In this document: positions 28,701 through 36,306 of the stretch, one piece after another | How the letters are laid out: every line of letters begins with the position of its first letter | Position numbering within the stretch: the stretch's first letter is position 1 | NCBI RefSeq assembly: GCF_002632615.1 | Contig: NZ_NITZ01000023.1 | Span: 1-64,000, forward strand | Length of the DNA stretch: 64,000 bases | Direction of reading: 5' to 3' | Source: Xenorhabdus miraniensis | Lineage (GTDB): Bacteria > Pseudomonadota > Gammaproteobacteria > Enterobacterales > Enterobacteriaceae | The notes under the pieces: generated by a model | Databases searched by the model: none | The model's input: the letters and a program-made list of their open reading frames with translations, nothing else | Told to the model about the DNA's origin: nothing | Program-made: the position numbers and the translations under genes

Positions 28701-29788
28701 CGCCTGTTGATGAGATCCCGCTCAACGCGTCTGGCAAACTTGAGCGCCGTCGTTTACCTGCGGTTTCTCGTCTGCAACTCAAAGACAATGCTTACCAAGC
28801 ACCTCGTACGCATATTGAGCGAGCGTTAACCGAGTCTTTCCAGGAGGTTTTGGGACTGGAGCAAGTAAGTATTACCGATAATTTCTTCCAGATTGGAGGC
28901 CACTCATTACTCGCCTTGCGACTTATTGTCGCTATCGAAAATAAGTTGGGTAAGCCTGTACAAATCATAGATATTTTCCAGCACCCAACACCAAAAGAGC
29001 TGGCAAAAATCTTTGATGAAGTGACGCTGGGTCCAGACAAAGAAATCTTGTTAACCATTTCAGAAACGGATTCCGATGAAGCTATTTTCCTTGTGCATCC
29101 TGTTTTTGGTTTGGCGTTTCCATATCTTGCCCTGAGTAAACGTATGTCGGGCAAACGTATCTTTGGATTAAATAACCCTACCTTTGGTCAAAAACAGGGG
29201 CGTTTTATCAGTATAGAACAACAAGCTGAGCACTATGTTGCAGCAATTCGCAAAGTACAACCCAACGGGCCTTACCATTTAGGAGGATGGTCTTATGGTG
29301 GCGTAATTGCTTATGAAATGGCTCAACAGTTGCGTACCATGGGTCAAGAGGTTGAAATGCTTGTCCTGATAGATAGTTTCTTTGCATCAAATCGCCATTG
29401 GCAACAACCTGATGAGATCGCGTTGAACGACTTTATGTCTAAGGAGGGCGTTGATCCTGAGAGTACATTTGGTAAAGCGTTCTCGGTTGAGTTACAGCAC
29501 AATCCAGAATTGCTGATGAACTATCAGCCGCGTCCTTACGTGGGTCGGGTCGTACTGATACAAGCGTCACAGAAACGAGAGCACAACAATCCGCTTATTT
29601 TTGACAATCTTGTTAATCATTGGGAAGCGTTAGTTGAGGGTGAATTTAGCACCTATCGCATTAACGCTACCCATGATGATATTTTTAAGGAAGATAATAT
29701 CGAGGAAACAGCGGATATCCTCAAACAGGTATTTGCCCAACAAGGTGCTTTATCTGAAACCAATATACTCATCAGTGAAACAGAGTAA
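19748..29788 (+). CDS. NRPS: A(beta-Ala-like)-PCP-C-A(Gly)[+monooxygenase]-PCP-C-A(Val)-PCP-TE
   Basis: 3346 residues. A1 ~15-525: pocket V-D-W-C-V-S-Q-A-D, lacking Asp235 and close to the beta-alanine code VDxVISxAD. PCP1 Ser ~576. C1 ~630-1065 (HHLITDG). A2 ~1095-1930: pocket D-I-L-Q-L-G-V-I-W, the glycine code. After its A8 motif (LRGFRIELGEIEQ, ~1490) a flavin-dependent luciferase-like monooxygenase is inserted at ~1540-1885 (FYFSAGFETSAKESY, WTPERHFHAVGG, FASGWNPKDF); the A10 NGKVDRKR follows. PCP2 Ser ~1983. C2 ~2045-2480 (HHLIWDG). A3 ~2500-3005: pocket D-A-F-W-I-G-G-T-F, the valine code. PCP3 Ser ~3053. Thioesterase ~3110-3346 with GWSYGG (Ser ~3182) and THDD. No E domain in this protein. 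Predicted tripeptide: beta-amino acid, oxidised Gly, Val. The start is ATG-ATG at 19748 with a weak site. Confidence 0.92.
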   Translation: MMEHISCSKRQLVVELFERSAECHANKPALISAHDTLTFNQLNQHANQLASFLSKKGITKGDPVLFCYERGANAIISLIALLKMGAFYVPVNPDFPSDRIAMVAEDAQTHFALTDTATSQALDGLDIDVINTSTLTQLDHFPTENPGTILSETDIAWIIYTSGSTGRPKGVMGTHLGMINRLEWMWQAQPFQPDEVCFQNTAFTTVDSFWEIFGPLCQGVPLQLLPDNVVKDANLLVPALARYSIYRICLVPSYLSTMLTIFPDLGQRVPTTKLWVVSGESLIIDICKRFYDSMPDGWLSNQYGLTESCADVTYFDTRSLPFTQYESAGEFSVPIGRPINNVHLFVLDEKMVQTPIGIEGELYIGGDSVSAGYLRQHELTQQRFIPIVPDSDISRQLGFHGILLRTGDRAAWRQDGELAYLGRGDDQVKMNGYRIELGEIESVLQRHPDVQDSAATVQRNSQGHQRLTAFVTIKPDAIARSHTILAEIRQLVVARLPAYMVPGLISFLDAIPKTNSGKLDRKALEHLVVDVLALSPDKYVAPSGKTEIWLSHHWSKLLDITTISADTNFFTLGGHSLLATQLLSAINKQFGMELSLRRFFQAPTIRALATQIDSASKTEHRSEIVIPRQAISEKYPLSFPQQRLWFLSQLMPDSAVYHIPIAFELNGTLDIKRLQQAFVHAAKYHPLLRARFMQEHNQVVQVLANAMTELKVQHCEELANLDRASLQTELAQLLSIEATHTMDLENEGGLRATLFQIHEQKHYLALTFHHLITDGWSLSLYLRQLGEAYNVQCEEKTSLSTPQDISYFDFAVWQQTQIMSSDINKQLDYWKAHLQDSDALLPLPTDMPRPKSTTYRGALHQSRISKETLESIKQLGLKQGASPFMSLIAVFSCLLARYSGREDIIVGTPAANRHYPGVENVFGLFVNTVVIRSGCRGELTFPALLEQVRDTTLTAFENQDVPFEKVVEILQQERDLSFNPIFQVMFDYQHRDELRLQMQGIHSQPLLVDSNSSRFDLSMTVLEDDDGAQIKLEYSTDLFQSATIKRFCANFNTLLDAIVQQPNAALYTHSITNTEENRTLSQWNETSADFDPARNVSEIFSQQASIRGDAIAVVCKDQQLSYTELDNRSNQLAHYLRTKGAEPDKLVAVSLERSVDMVIALMAVMKSGAAYVPIDPAYPADRTEYMLTQSNAIVLITSASLKDQQNWPQDKTLLIDTNWPVIAESSNSALPVLSRPEDLAYVIFTSGSTGAPKGVQVIHRGLSNLLLDMQQRLRITAEDTLLSVTTISFDIAGLELYLPLISGGQLLIADKEEAADGERLAELITTSHCSMMQATPVTWRLLLEAHWQCPAGFKILCGGEALSEELAHSLVGTGAELWNVYGPTETTIWSTAERLYPDFDKITIGRPIANTTIYIFDNQMQPVPIGVIGNLYIGGAGLARGYHQRPDLTTERFIEHPSLGRLYFTGDVARFLADGRIEYLGRSDNQIKLRGFRIELGEIEQCLEQAPAVKQAVVVPVKGQSGDTSLVAHIIPKHEHTSTAMDFSLFYFSAGFETSAKESYQLYLESAKRADALNFKAIWTPERHFHAVGGQFPNPSVLGAAIAMITNKIQIRAGSVVLPLHNPIRVVEEWAVVDNLSNGRVGLAFASGWNPKDFALLPENFADRREIMTEHIETVKALWRGEAITVKDGIGNTGEVSVYPRPQQADLETWITAAGDPSTFVEAGKTGAHLLTHLLGQSVEVLQEKIALYRQTLREYGHNPAEKTITLMLHAFVWKDESDAVEICRKPFSDYLRAHLSLEKMAKSFGKEEMFETEEEAESIIELAFERYSKTSSLIGSVESCLNMVRQLKEIGVDEIACLVDFGIQSSLVLEGLDYLGQLQEKAKTLYSVDRNLLKEHMRSQLPDYMVPAHIIVDQSFPMTSNGKVDRKRLIKDTQKQGLIHIEEEERPAQTDTEHRLISLWSEVLGLEVRSIGANFFTLGGHSLLAAQLIAKIRSSMQINLPLRAIFDAPTITQLAQKIDGLLDNSVNQASPTHTERTSDLLSCAISRVAPLSFAQERLWFISRLQPNSPLYNVPIAFVLEGLLDKPAFVRAFHELLVSHEVFRSTINQENEQPALHISANAPDILQFVDGKAFANDQHWLHNLNMSLQSEAIQPFDIEHGPLIRASLIEISATRNVFFMNVHHLIWDGWSRTLFLHELGQRYSAIIDNRSIPIDKQGLCYSEFATWQRQYLANPDLQHQADYWRTKLSGAPDYLALPTDYTRPAQLGYHGKVLNSRIPYETYMQLRKLGEQSGATLFMMLLTAYKALLFRLTTQEDLVVGVPIANRHYQGVEKTIGLFVNTVAIRSQCAPEMPFSQFLEVVKDNTLDAYEHQDIPFERVVEICQAKRGLNQHPVFQTMFDMQNENEWQLDLPDVKTTFFEVDTQIARFDLLLAVKEDSHGLELAFEYSTELFREESIRHFADSFTNLLQAISNTPKLALASIPLQTGSLSMPMTSISKAEGNVVSIFRQQVNANPDAIALIAGERSISYAELDAKSSELADFLQLKGVSYETPVGMLLRPSPEAIVTILAILKAGGMYVPVDNDYPIERINLILNDAKVRCLITDNDTKDKCKAFEGEIIYLNSINELPYAEGAISEAISEQIEIKQDNLAYAIYTSGSTGLPKGVCVEHQSIIRLVKENGFLDISPEDRIALASSLAFDAATFEIWGALLNGATLVILDKTTVLDPHKLFSAIREASLSVMWLTSSLFNQQISAVPDMFRPLRALIIGGEALSVPHIRELLNSGKGPEKLINGYGPTENTTFSTTYDITNHKNDFVRGIPIGRPINNTCAFILDKQLNPCPVGVVGELYFGGQGLARGYLNRPELTRERFIELRTTDNLSLRLYKSGDYARYLSSGDIEYLGRADDQVKLRGFRIELGEIEAAMLTYPGIHAAVVVMLQEEKGDKELAAYFCTNVTPTPEWIRQLRQALSTRIPEFMIPASFTPVDEIPLNASGKLERRRLPAVSRLQLKDNAYQAPRTHIERALTESFQEVLGLEQVSITDNFFQIGGHSLLALRLIVAIENKLGKPVQIIDIFQHPTPKELAKIFDEVTLGPDKEILLTISETDSDEAIFLVHPVFGLAFPYLALSKRMSGKRIFGLNNPTFGQKQGRFISIEQQAEHYVAAIRKVQPNGPYHLGGWSYGGVIAYEMAQQLRTMGQEVEMLVLIDSFFASNRHWQQPDEIALNDFMSKEGVDPESTFGKAFSVELQHNPELLMNYQPRPYVGRVVLIQASQKREHNNPLIFDNLVNHWEALVEGEFSTYRINATHDDIFKEDNIEETADILKQVFAQQGALSETNILISETE

Positions 29789-29817
29789 TCAGTAACAAGG
29801 TAATAGCTAAAAACAAC

Positions 29818-29850
29818 TGCCCCACAGCCATTCTTCTGTGGGGCATATTT
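29818..29850 (+). terminator. Hairpin between NRPS and MATE genes
   Basis: Perfect 10-bp stem TGCCCCACAG / CTGTGGGGCA (29818-29827, 29836-29845, 8-base loop), followed by TATTTATAAATTT. It is a good terminator or attenuator with an imperfect U tract. Read-through would be needed for the exporter unless it has its own promoter. Confidence 0.7.
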
Positions 29851-29874
29851 ATAAATTTGAGCAAGGATGTAAAT

Positions 29875-31311
29875 TTGAATAGATACCTTCGAATAAAAAA
29901 TATGATTCAGCCCCCTGATTGGCTGGACGATATACGTTCCATTCTGATACTTGCGATTCCGTTAATTATTTCTCAATGTGCGCAAAGCGGAATTTTATTC
30001 ATCGATACATTACTGATGGGGAAACTCGGCCCACAGGCATTGGCAGCAGGTGCATTGGCTATTTCGGCATTTTACTTATGCTATATATTGTCATTCGGCG
30101 TCATCTCCGCTGCCGGCAACCTGGTTGCCATCTATCATGGCGCAGGCCGACGCCGTGATATTGTTTCTGCCATTCGTTGTGGATTACTTCTTGCACTGCT
30201 TTTATCTTTTGGAATGGGAATACTCTTGTGGAATATTACCCCACTGATGTTGATGCTTGGACAACCACCAGATACAGTGGAAATGGCTCAGGAATTTTTG
30301 TACATACTCGTTTGGGGGATGCCATTTGGCCTTTTATTTCTCGCATTGAGAGGATTCACCGCCGGCATTGGTAAACCGGGCCCTATTCCCTTCATTATGT
30401 TCAGTGCACTTATCCTCTCCGGTAGTTTAGGGTGGATTTTATCCAAAATGATGGGGATATGTGGTATCGCCATTGCTTCTGCCATTACATATGGTTATAT
30501 GGGAATTATATTCGTTGTGGTTCTATGCCTGCATCCCGACTACAAACGCTATCCAATCTTTACCCGATTAACCCGCAAAGACTTAGCTACCATGCCCGAA
30601 CTCCTTAAAATTGGGATACCTACCGCGGGAACTCTTGGTCTGGAAAATAGCTTGTTTAATGGCTGTGCCTGGCTAATGGGCGCTTTAGGTGCTATCACGC
30701 TGGCTGCTCATCAAAGCCTCATGCAATTGGTCATCACAGGTTTCACTGTGCCACTGGGTCTGATGTATGCAGTTTCCATGCGTGCAGGGCAAGCTTCAGG
30801 TGCTGGAAACTGGCATAAAGTACGTAACTTATCCTGGATTGGAAATGCCTTAATCCTATTATGGTCATCATTGGCTATCTCAATCTTATTGCTGATCCCA
30901 AATGAATTATTGTCCCTTTTTCTACCTTCAGATGTAAATCAGGCAACTGAGGCCAAAAATATAGCGTTAATGTTAGTGCCGTTTGCTGCCCTGCTATGCT
31001 TGCTGGATGGTTGGCAAACAATGGTATGTGGACTTCTCCGTGCTCTCAAGGATGCACAAGTTACGGTTATTATTTCTGGAGTAAGTTATTGGGGAATTGG
31101 ATTACCCATCGCATGGTGGCTATCGCAATATTCTCTCGGCCCTGCGGGTGTATGGTGGGGCATGTGTACCGGATTGTTTATCGCTTGTCTTGTAATGCAA
31201 ATCCGGTTGCGAATGCTGTTACGGCATCAGAAGACAACGTTCTCTGCAACAGCAAAATGCCCTGCTTCAAGAGCAACTGCATCCCTGCCTACAGCAGGAC
31301 ATGATTGCTAA
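29875..31311 (+). CDS. MATE-family multidrug/toxin exporter of the NRPS locus
   Basis: About 478 residues from the TTG at 29875, which has AAGGATG just upstream; a TTG at 29857 or ATG at 29902 are alternatives. About twelve hydrophobic segments in two halves, with LAIPLIISQCAQSGILFIDTLLMGKLG at the front, a NorM/DinF-type MATE hallmark. These proteins export small molecules against Na+ or H+. Directly after the NRPS gene it probably secretes the product or gives self-protection. The last ~25 residues (from about TTFSATAKC) are read from a fragment of another gene in the wrong frame, so the natural C-terminus has been replaced. The transmembrane core is complete. Confidence 0.88.
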   Translation: MNRYLRIKNMIQPPDWLDDIRSILILAIPLIISQCAQSGILFIDTLLMGKLGPQALAAGALAISAFYLCYILSFGVISAAGNLVAIYHGAGRRRDIVSAIRCGLLLALLLSFGMGILLWNITPLMLMLGQPPDTVEMAQEFLYILVWGMPFGLLFLALRGFTAGIGKPGPIPFIMFSALILSGSLGWILSKMMGICGIAIASAITYGYMGIIFVVVLCLHPDYKRYPIFTRLTRKDLATMPELLKIGIPTAGTLGLENSLFNGCAWLMGALGAITLAAHQSLMQLVITGFTVPLGLMYAVSMRAGQASGAGNWHKVRNLSWIGNALILLWSSLAISILLLIPNELLSLFLPSDVNQATEAKNIALMLVPFAALLCLLDGWQTMVCGLLRALKDAQVTVIISGVSYWGIGLPIAWWLSQYSLGPAGVWWGMCTGLFIACLVMQIRLRMLLRHQKTTFSATAKCPASRATASLPTAGHDC

Positions 31312-31402
31312 CTCCAAGCCCATGCGGAACTTCTTAAGGTTGTTCGAACAAGTGATTCCCAGTGATGCCAGCATCGGTACATTTAAACAGTTATACGGAT
31401 AA
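31235..31402 (+). pseudogene. Fragment of a sigma-54-dependent activator (NtrC-type) gene
   Basis: In a frame different from the exporter's, 55 codons end at TAA 31400-31402. They read QRSLQQQNALLQEQL, then DMIANSKPMRNFLRLFEQV and IPSDASI. This is the linker and start of the AAA+ domain of enhancer-binding proteins (compare the family pattern IIGNSPAMRxxLxLIExVAPSDASVLIxGETGTGKE). The sequence breaks off just before the Walker A motif. It overlaps the 3' end of the MATE gene, marking a recombination scar at the edge of the NRPS locus. Confidence 0.65.
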
Positions 31403-31453
31403 GATTAAACAGCGTCTATATGTTTATGATGCTTGAAAAGCAGAAATGCCATA

Positions 31454-31481
31454 AGCTTCCGGTAACTTACTACCGGAAGCT
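31454..31481. terminator. Perfect 11-bp inverted repeat between MATE and pdxY
   Basis: AGCTTCCGGTA (31454-31464) and TACCGGAAGCT (31471-31481), 6-base loop. It lies between converging genes, so a bidirectional terminator is likely, although neither side has a long T run. Confidence 0.55.
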
Positions 31482-31491
31482 GAATATAATT

Positions 31492-31609
31492 TATACCCTT
31501 AATCTTTCAAGTTGCCGCTTTGCTGGCTGTGCTCACCCCATACATAATTTCTATGCTCGGAGATTCGTTCTTTTGCCGTTGTGCGACATACTGAAATTCA
31601 CTGGGTATA
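31492..31609. repeat. Palindromic intergenic repeat (ERIC/MITE-like)
   Basis: It starts TATACCC and ends GGGTATA. Inside, the arms TTTCAAGTTGCCGC and its counterpart near the other end (revcomp AATTTCAGTATGTCGC) are imperfectly complementary. From memory, repeats that begin TATACCC and contain TTTCAAGTTG are common in Xenorhabdus/Photorhabdus genomes. Only this copy is evident in the window. Confidence 0.55.
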
Positions 31610-31622
31610 TCATCTTTAACGA

Positions 31623-32501
31623 TCAGTCAATTTGTGATGCGTTGAATTGATGTGTTGGTTTAACTATCTTATCTTGAGCAGCAACGAGCTGTAATTCAAA
31701 CTCCTCACTTTTTTGCGTTTCCAACATCACTTCATAAACTGCCGCTGCAATATGTTCTAATGCAGCTTGTAGTGCTACGTTTGTCAAAGATGGGCTTTTC
31801 AATAGATTGACGAGGAATAAGCCACTGGTTAAGTCACCAACACCAACTGGTTGACGCACTCCTGTATCAATCAATGGGCGACTAACATGCCAACTATGTT
31901 CTTTAGTCACTAAGAGCATTTCAAAACAATCTGTTCGGTAACCTGCACGGCTTAAGTGCTTAACTAACACTATCTTAGGGCCTTTTTCACATAATTCACG
32001 CGCTGCGGATATGGCTTGTTCTACATTTTCAATTTTCCGCATAGCCAGTGTTTCAAGTTCCAGTAAATTAGGCGCAATAATATCACTGACGGGTAATACC
32101 TTCTCACAAAAAAATTCAGCAACACCGGATGCAACAATACATCCCTTTTCTGGGTGTCCCATGACAGGATCGCAGAAATACCATGCTTCAGGATTAGCTT
32201 TCTTAACCTGCTTCACAATATCGAGAATATGATTCCCCTGCTCCGCAGAGCCGATATAACCACTCAGAACAGCATTGCAGGATGCCAATTTATCAATTTC
32301 GCTAATCCCCCGCACAATTTCTGTCAGATGTTCTGGCGGCATTACACACCCACGCCATTGAGGATATTGGGTATGGTTAGAAAACTGCACCGTATTTAAT
32401 GGCCATACGTTCACTCCCATACGCCTCATAGGAAAAACAGCCGCGCTGTTTCCCGCATGACCAAAGACTACATGAGACTGAATTGAAAGAATATTTTTCA
32501 T
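31623..32501 (-). CDS. pdxY: Pyridoxal kinase PdxY
   Basis: 292 residues, colinear with Pdx[26 protein letters not shown] at the start, [20 protein letters not shown] and the anion-hole/catalytic block [11 protein letters not shown]. It phosphorylates pyridoxal with ATP to give PLP. It follows tyrS on the same strand, as in E. coli, but a strong hairpin separates them. Its PLP supports the several PLP enzymes nearby (TnaA, GabT, ArnB), though this is only a general relation. Confidence 0.95.
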   Translation of the reverse strand: MKNILSIQSHVVFGHAGNSAAVFPMRRMGVNVWPLNTVQFSNHTQYPQWRGCVMPPEHLTEIVRGISEIDKLASCNAVLSGYIGSAEQGNHILDIVKQVKKANPEAWYFCDPVMGHPEKGCIVASGVAEFFCEKVLPVSDIIAPNLLELETLAMRKIENVEQAISAARELCEKGPKIVLVKHLSRAGYRTDCFEMLLVTKEHSWHVSRPLIDTGVRQPVGVGDLTSGLFLVNLLKSPSLTNVALQAALEHIAAAVYEVMLETQKSEEFELQLVAAQDKIVKPTHQFNASQID

Positions 32502-32558
32502 TATAAGGCCTAATTTATATTTTAAGATCCGTGAGTAGCTGATAAAGATGCCAGATAC

Positions 32559-32588
32559 TTAAAGGGCAACATCACTGTTGCCCTTTAA
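32559..32588 (-). terminator. Terminator after tyrS
   Basis: Perfect 13-bp stem (TTAAAGGGCAACA / TGTTGCCCTTTAA, 4-base loop) 15 bases after the tyrS stop and upstream of pdxY. Classic stem with an A/T-rich base. Confidence 0.75.
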
Positions 32589-32603
32589 TAACATCTTTAT
32601 GAA

Positions 32604-33875
32604 TTATTTCCAGTCGATAAGGCAATAATGTTTTTTACCACGACGTAACAAAGTATAACGCCCGAACAAACGATCACTGTCCGTAAATACATACATAGGC
32701 TCAGATTGTTTTTCGCCATTGATGGAAACTGCATTGGAACTGATCATAGTACGCGCTTGCCCACGGGAAGGAACAAACTCAGCAGAAACCAGGACTTGTT
32801 GCAAATCAGCCCCATTTTCAAGTTCAATCGCTGGCATACCGTCTTGAGCCAGTTGAGCAAAGTCATCTTCAGTCAAATCAGCCACAGCACCGGAGAATAA
32901 ACTCTCAGTAATACGCTTAGCCGCAGCAAGACCTACTTCTCCATGCACTAATTTGGTGACTTGCTCCGCCAATATATACTGAGCACGTGGTGCCTTACCG
33001 CTATTTTTATCTTCTTCTTCCAGTGCATTAATTTCTTCAATGCTCATGAAAGTAAAGAATTTCAGGAAACGGTAAACATCTGCATCTGCTGTGTTAATCC
33101 AGAACTGGTAGAATTTGTACGGACTGGTTCTCTTCGGATCCAACCAAACTGCCCCACCTTCAGTCTTACCGAATTTAGTGCCATCTGATTTAGTGATCAG
33201 TGGCACTGTCATACCAAACACTTGTTTCTGGTGTAAACGACGAGTCAAATCAATACCTGAAGTAATGTTGCCCCACTGATCCGAACCACCAATCTGCAAT
33301 TCAACACCATATTTTCCATTCAGGTTAGCAAAGTCATAGGACTGTAACAGGTTATAAGAAAATTCTGTGTAGGAAATACCAACATCATCGCGATTTAAAC
33401 GTTGCTTCACCGCTTCTTTGTTGATCATCTGATTAACGGAAAAATGCTTACCAATATCACGCAGGAAAGCCAGCACATCCATTTTACCAAACCAATCATA
33501 GTTATTGGCTAACTCTGCACCATTTTCACCATCAAAACTAAGGAATGGCGAAACCTGCTTGCGAATTTTTTCAACCCATTCTTTGACTGTTTCTTCTGTG
33601 TTTAATTTGCGTTCAGTTGCTTTAAAGCTAGGATCGCCAATCAAACCTGTCGCACCACCGACCAACGCAATAGGCTTATGCCCAGCAAGTTGGAATCGTT
33701 TTAAACACAGCAAGGGAACCAGATGACCCAAATGCAAGCTGTCAGCGGTAGGATCGAAGCCACAATAGAGAGAAACCGGACCTTGCGCCAGTCTCTCAGC
33801 TAACGCCTCTTCATCCGTTACCTGGGCAACAAGGCCCCGCTCTTGCAGTTGTTTTATCAGGTTATTGCTAGACAT
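32604..33875 (-). CDS. tyrS: Tyrosyl-tRNA synthetase
   Basis: 423 residues from [14 protein letters not shown] (ATG at 33875 with a GGAG site); four codons upstream an in-frame ATG exists without support. Class I signatures: [17 protein letters not shown] (HIGH-type) and [10 protein letters not shown] (KMSKS-type). The C-terminal S4-like domain ends in [10 protein letters not shown]. Charges tRNA-Tyr in the cytosol. Follows pdxH in the conserved slyA-pdxH-tyrS-pdxY neighbourhood. Confidence 0.97.
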   Translation of the reverse strand: MSSNNLIKQLQERGLVAQVTDEEALAERLAQGPVSLYCGFDPTADSLHLGHLVPLLCLKRFQLAGHKPIALVGGATGLIGDPSFKATERKLNTEETVKEWVEKIRKQVSPFLSFDGENGAELANNYDWFGKMDVLAFLRDIGKHFSVNQMINKEAVKQRLNRDDVGISYTEFSYNLLQSYDFANLNGKYGVELQIGGSDQWGNITSGIDLTRRLHQKQVFGMTVPLITKSDGTKFGKTEGGAVWLDPKRTSPYKFYQFWINTADADVYRFLKFFTFMSIEEINALEEEDKNSGKAPRAQYILAEQVTKLVHGEVGLAAAKRITESLFSGAVADLTEDDFAQLAQDGMPAIELENGADLQQVLVSAEFVPSRGQARTMISSNAVSINGEKQSEPMYVFTDSDRLFGRYTLLRRGKKHYCLIDWK

Positions 33876-34089
33876 TAATGACTCCATCGGTTTGTATACT
33901 TTACCTATATATCTATATAAGTATCTCGTTATAAATCACGTGCTATAGCATAAAACGCCAGTAATATAAGTGCCAGTATTAAAAACGGTAATTACCCCCT
34001 TTACCTTTCAAATCACTGCATTATTGACTGCAATTCGAAGGTCATTGAGGTTCATTCGGTACAGGGCATTTTGTAATAAGGCAAGGTTG

Positions 34090-34743
34090 TTAAGGCGCTA
34101 AGCGATCAATATGCCATTCATCACCTTCACGCTGATACAAAAACCGATCGTGAAGACGATGGGCGCCTCCCTGCCAGAATTCCACAGAATCAAATTCAAC
34201 TCTGAATCCTCCCCAAAAACTGGGCAAAGGAACTTCTCCATTAAGAAACTTTTGCTTCAGCTCCAAGAACTTACCTTCCAAAATACCTCTGGCAGAAATT
34301 CGTGAAGATTGTTGGGAAGCCCAAGCGGCAATTTGGCTATCTTTTGGACGGCTATGGAAATATTTTACGACTTCAGCAGGTGACAGCTTTTCCGCCTTAC
34401 CAAGAAAACTGACCTGCCTTTCCAATTGATACCATGGGAAATGGAGGCTAATTCGATTATTCTGGGACAGATGTTTCGCCTTCCGACTACCAAGGTTGGT
34501 ATAAAAAACTAAGCTGTGAGCGTCAAAATGTTTTAATAGAACAATACGCTGGTAAGGTTGACCATGTTCATCTACCGTAGCAATACACATTGCCGTCGGA
34601 TCGCTTAGTTTAGCTTCACAGGCCTGCTTTAGCCAATGTTCAAAAAGTTCAATGGGTTCTTTAGTAAGATCTTTGCGCCTTAATCCACCGCGTATATATT
34701 CGCGGCGCAATTCCGCAATGGCTGTTTCATTATGTTCAGACAT
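34090..34743 (-). CDS. pdxH: Pyridoxamine/pyridoxine 5'-phosphate oxidase
   Basis: 217 residues, full length. FMN enzyme that oxidises PNP and PMP to PLP. Family blocks: [47 protein letters not shown], and the C-terminal substrate/FMN block [24 protein letters not shown]. It ends with the canonical WHIDRLAP. The gene lies between anmK and tyrS, same strand, with a ~200-base gap to tyrS. Confidence 0.97.
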   Translation of the reverse strand: MSEHNETAIAELRREYIRGGLRRKDLTKEPIELFEHWLKQACEAKLSDPTAMCIATVDEHGQPYQRIVLLKHFDAHSLVFYTNLGSRKAKHLSQNNRISLHFPWYQLERQVSFLGKAEKLSPAEVVKYFHSRPKDSQIAAWASQQSSRISARGILEGKFLELKQKFLNGEVPLPSFWGGFRVEFDSVEFWQGGAHRLHDRFLYQREGDEWHIDRLAP

Positions 34744-34861
34744 TTCTAGCTCTCGATTTTTTAATGAGTATTAGCATATCATTGCTATCTACTGGCTAAC
34801 TTATAAAGCTAACGATATAGAACTAACTATATAGCCACGCCAAATAGCTACCAACTGATTT

Positions 34862-35971
34862 TTAGCTCACTACAGGGTAAATTGCCCCTAAAATCGTTTC
34901 CCTGTCTGCTCCCGTTACTGATGGCAAATTACCAGACAACCCGGACATGGTTCGGAATGCCAACCAAGCAAATGCCAGTGCTTCCATGTCATCACCACTT
35001 AATCCATATTTGTCTGTCGTAGCCACTTCAGAATCTGGCAATAAAGCTGATAACCGACCCATCACAAGCGGATTTCGGGCCCCACCACCACAAACCAGAA
35101 GACGATCACATCCGCCACTCAATTCAACTTGCTGGGCAATACTTACAGCCGTTAATTCAGCCAGTGTTGCTTGAACATCCACAGGTGAAACATCAGGGAA
35201 ATCAGCTAACTGCTTTTCCAGCCATGCCATATTAAAGTATTCGCGCCCTGTGCTCTTTGGTGCAATACGTGCAAAATAAGGGTCAGAAAGCATTTTCTGG
35301 AGTAAAGATTCATTGACAATGCCTTCACTGGCCCACAACGCATCTTTGTCATATGGTATTTGCTTATGCAGCCATGTCCAGGCATCCATCAACATATTCC
35401 CAGGCCCGGTATCATATCCCTTAACCGCAGAATTAGGCAGAAGCGCGGAAATATTCGCAATGCCACCAATATTCAAAATGACACGCCTCTCTGTCGGGTG
35501 ACCTAATACCGCCATATGGAATGCCGGAACCAAAGGCGCTCCCTGACCACCATAAGCCATATCACGTCGTCTGAAATCACCTACAGTTGTAATATTGGTC
35601 AGTGCTGCCACACGATTATTGTCGCCAATTTGCATAGTAAACGGTTTCTCTCCATCTGGCTCATGCCATACCGTCTGCCCATGACACCCGATTGCAGTAA
35701 TATCGCTCGCGGTTAGAGCTGCCTTATCCAACAACCCTTGCACAGCCTCGGCAAAAAGAGTACCAAGTTCATAATCAAATCTTCCCACCATTGATAATGT
35801 CGTTTGCTGCCCTTGGCAGATGGAAAGCAATTTTTGTTTCAGTTCTTGCGGGAAAGGATGGTTATAACTGACTTGCTGAGTAACGGCTTTATCACTAATC
35901 TCCGCTAGAATAACATCAACTCCATCCATGCTGGTGCCAGACATAACACCAATATAACGCCCTGACTTCAT
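34862..35971 (-). CDS. anmK: Anhydro-N-acetylmuramic acid kinase
   Basis: 369 residues from the ATG at 35971 ([20 protein letters not shown]), which has a GAGGGGG site. The longer frame to 36031 is not supported. Phosphate-binding [29 protein letters not shown] and DTGPGN are diagnostic. The enzyme opens and phosphorylates anhydroMurNAc during peptidoglycan recycling, giving MurNAc-6-phosphate. It stands divergent to slyB, as in E. coli. Confidence 0.96.
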   Translation of the reverse strand: MKSGRYIGVMSGTSMDGVDVILAEISDKAVTQQVSYNHPFPQELKQKLLSICQGQQTTLSMVGRFDYELGTLFAEAVQGLLDKAALTASDITAIGCHGQTVWHEPDGEKPFTMQIGDNNRVAALTNITTVGDFRRRDMAYGGQGAPLVPAFHMAVLGHPTERRVILNIGGIANISALLPNSAVKGYDTGPGNMLMDAWTWLHKQIPYDKDALWASEGIVNESLLQKMLSDPYFARIAPKSTGREYFNMAWLEKQLADFPDVSPVDVQATLAELTAVSIAQQVELSGGCDRLLVCGGGARNPLVMGRLSALLPDSEVATTDKYGLSGDDMEALAFAWLAFRTMSGLSGNLPSVTGADRETILGAIYPVVS

Positions 35972-36306
35972 AAATATTCCCCCTCTTAAAGAATGGATTA
36001 CATTTAATCTTGAGTAAACTATAAAGCACATCGATTCGGACTATATATGTTTAATGATTATTATCAGAGATAAAATCTGAGTTTTGGAAAGCTCTTCACA
36101 AAACATGCTAAACTTTTGGTCAGGAATTATTCCTTTCGGAGTTGATTGTGAACACTTATTATATATGTAGATATGAATCATTAGTGGTTGGCAAATTTAT
36201 TCTTCCTGCCGCTAGCAATAGTATCTGCTACTAACAATAGTAGCCGAATGCTTGATTATAGGTTTATTATCAAGCTTCTCTATCGGGTATTAAAATAGGA
36301 GTGACT
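35972..36306. other. Divergent anmK/slyB promoter region
   Basis: 335 bases without a gene. Contains TGTTTA at about 36048 and GGTTTA nearer slyB, single halves of the PhoP-box consensus, but neither has a good partner at the right spacing. slyB is a known PhoP-regulated gene in enterobacteria; here the sequence alone does not prove it. Confidence 0.4.
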
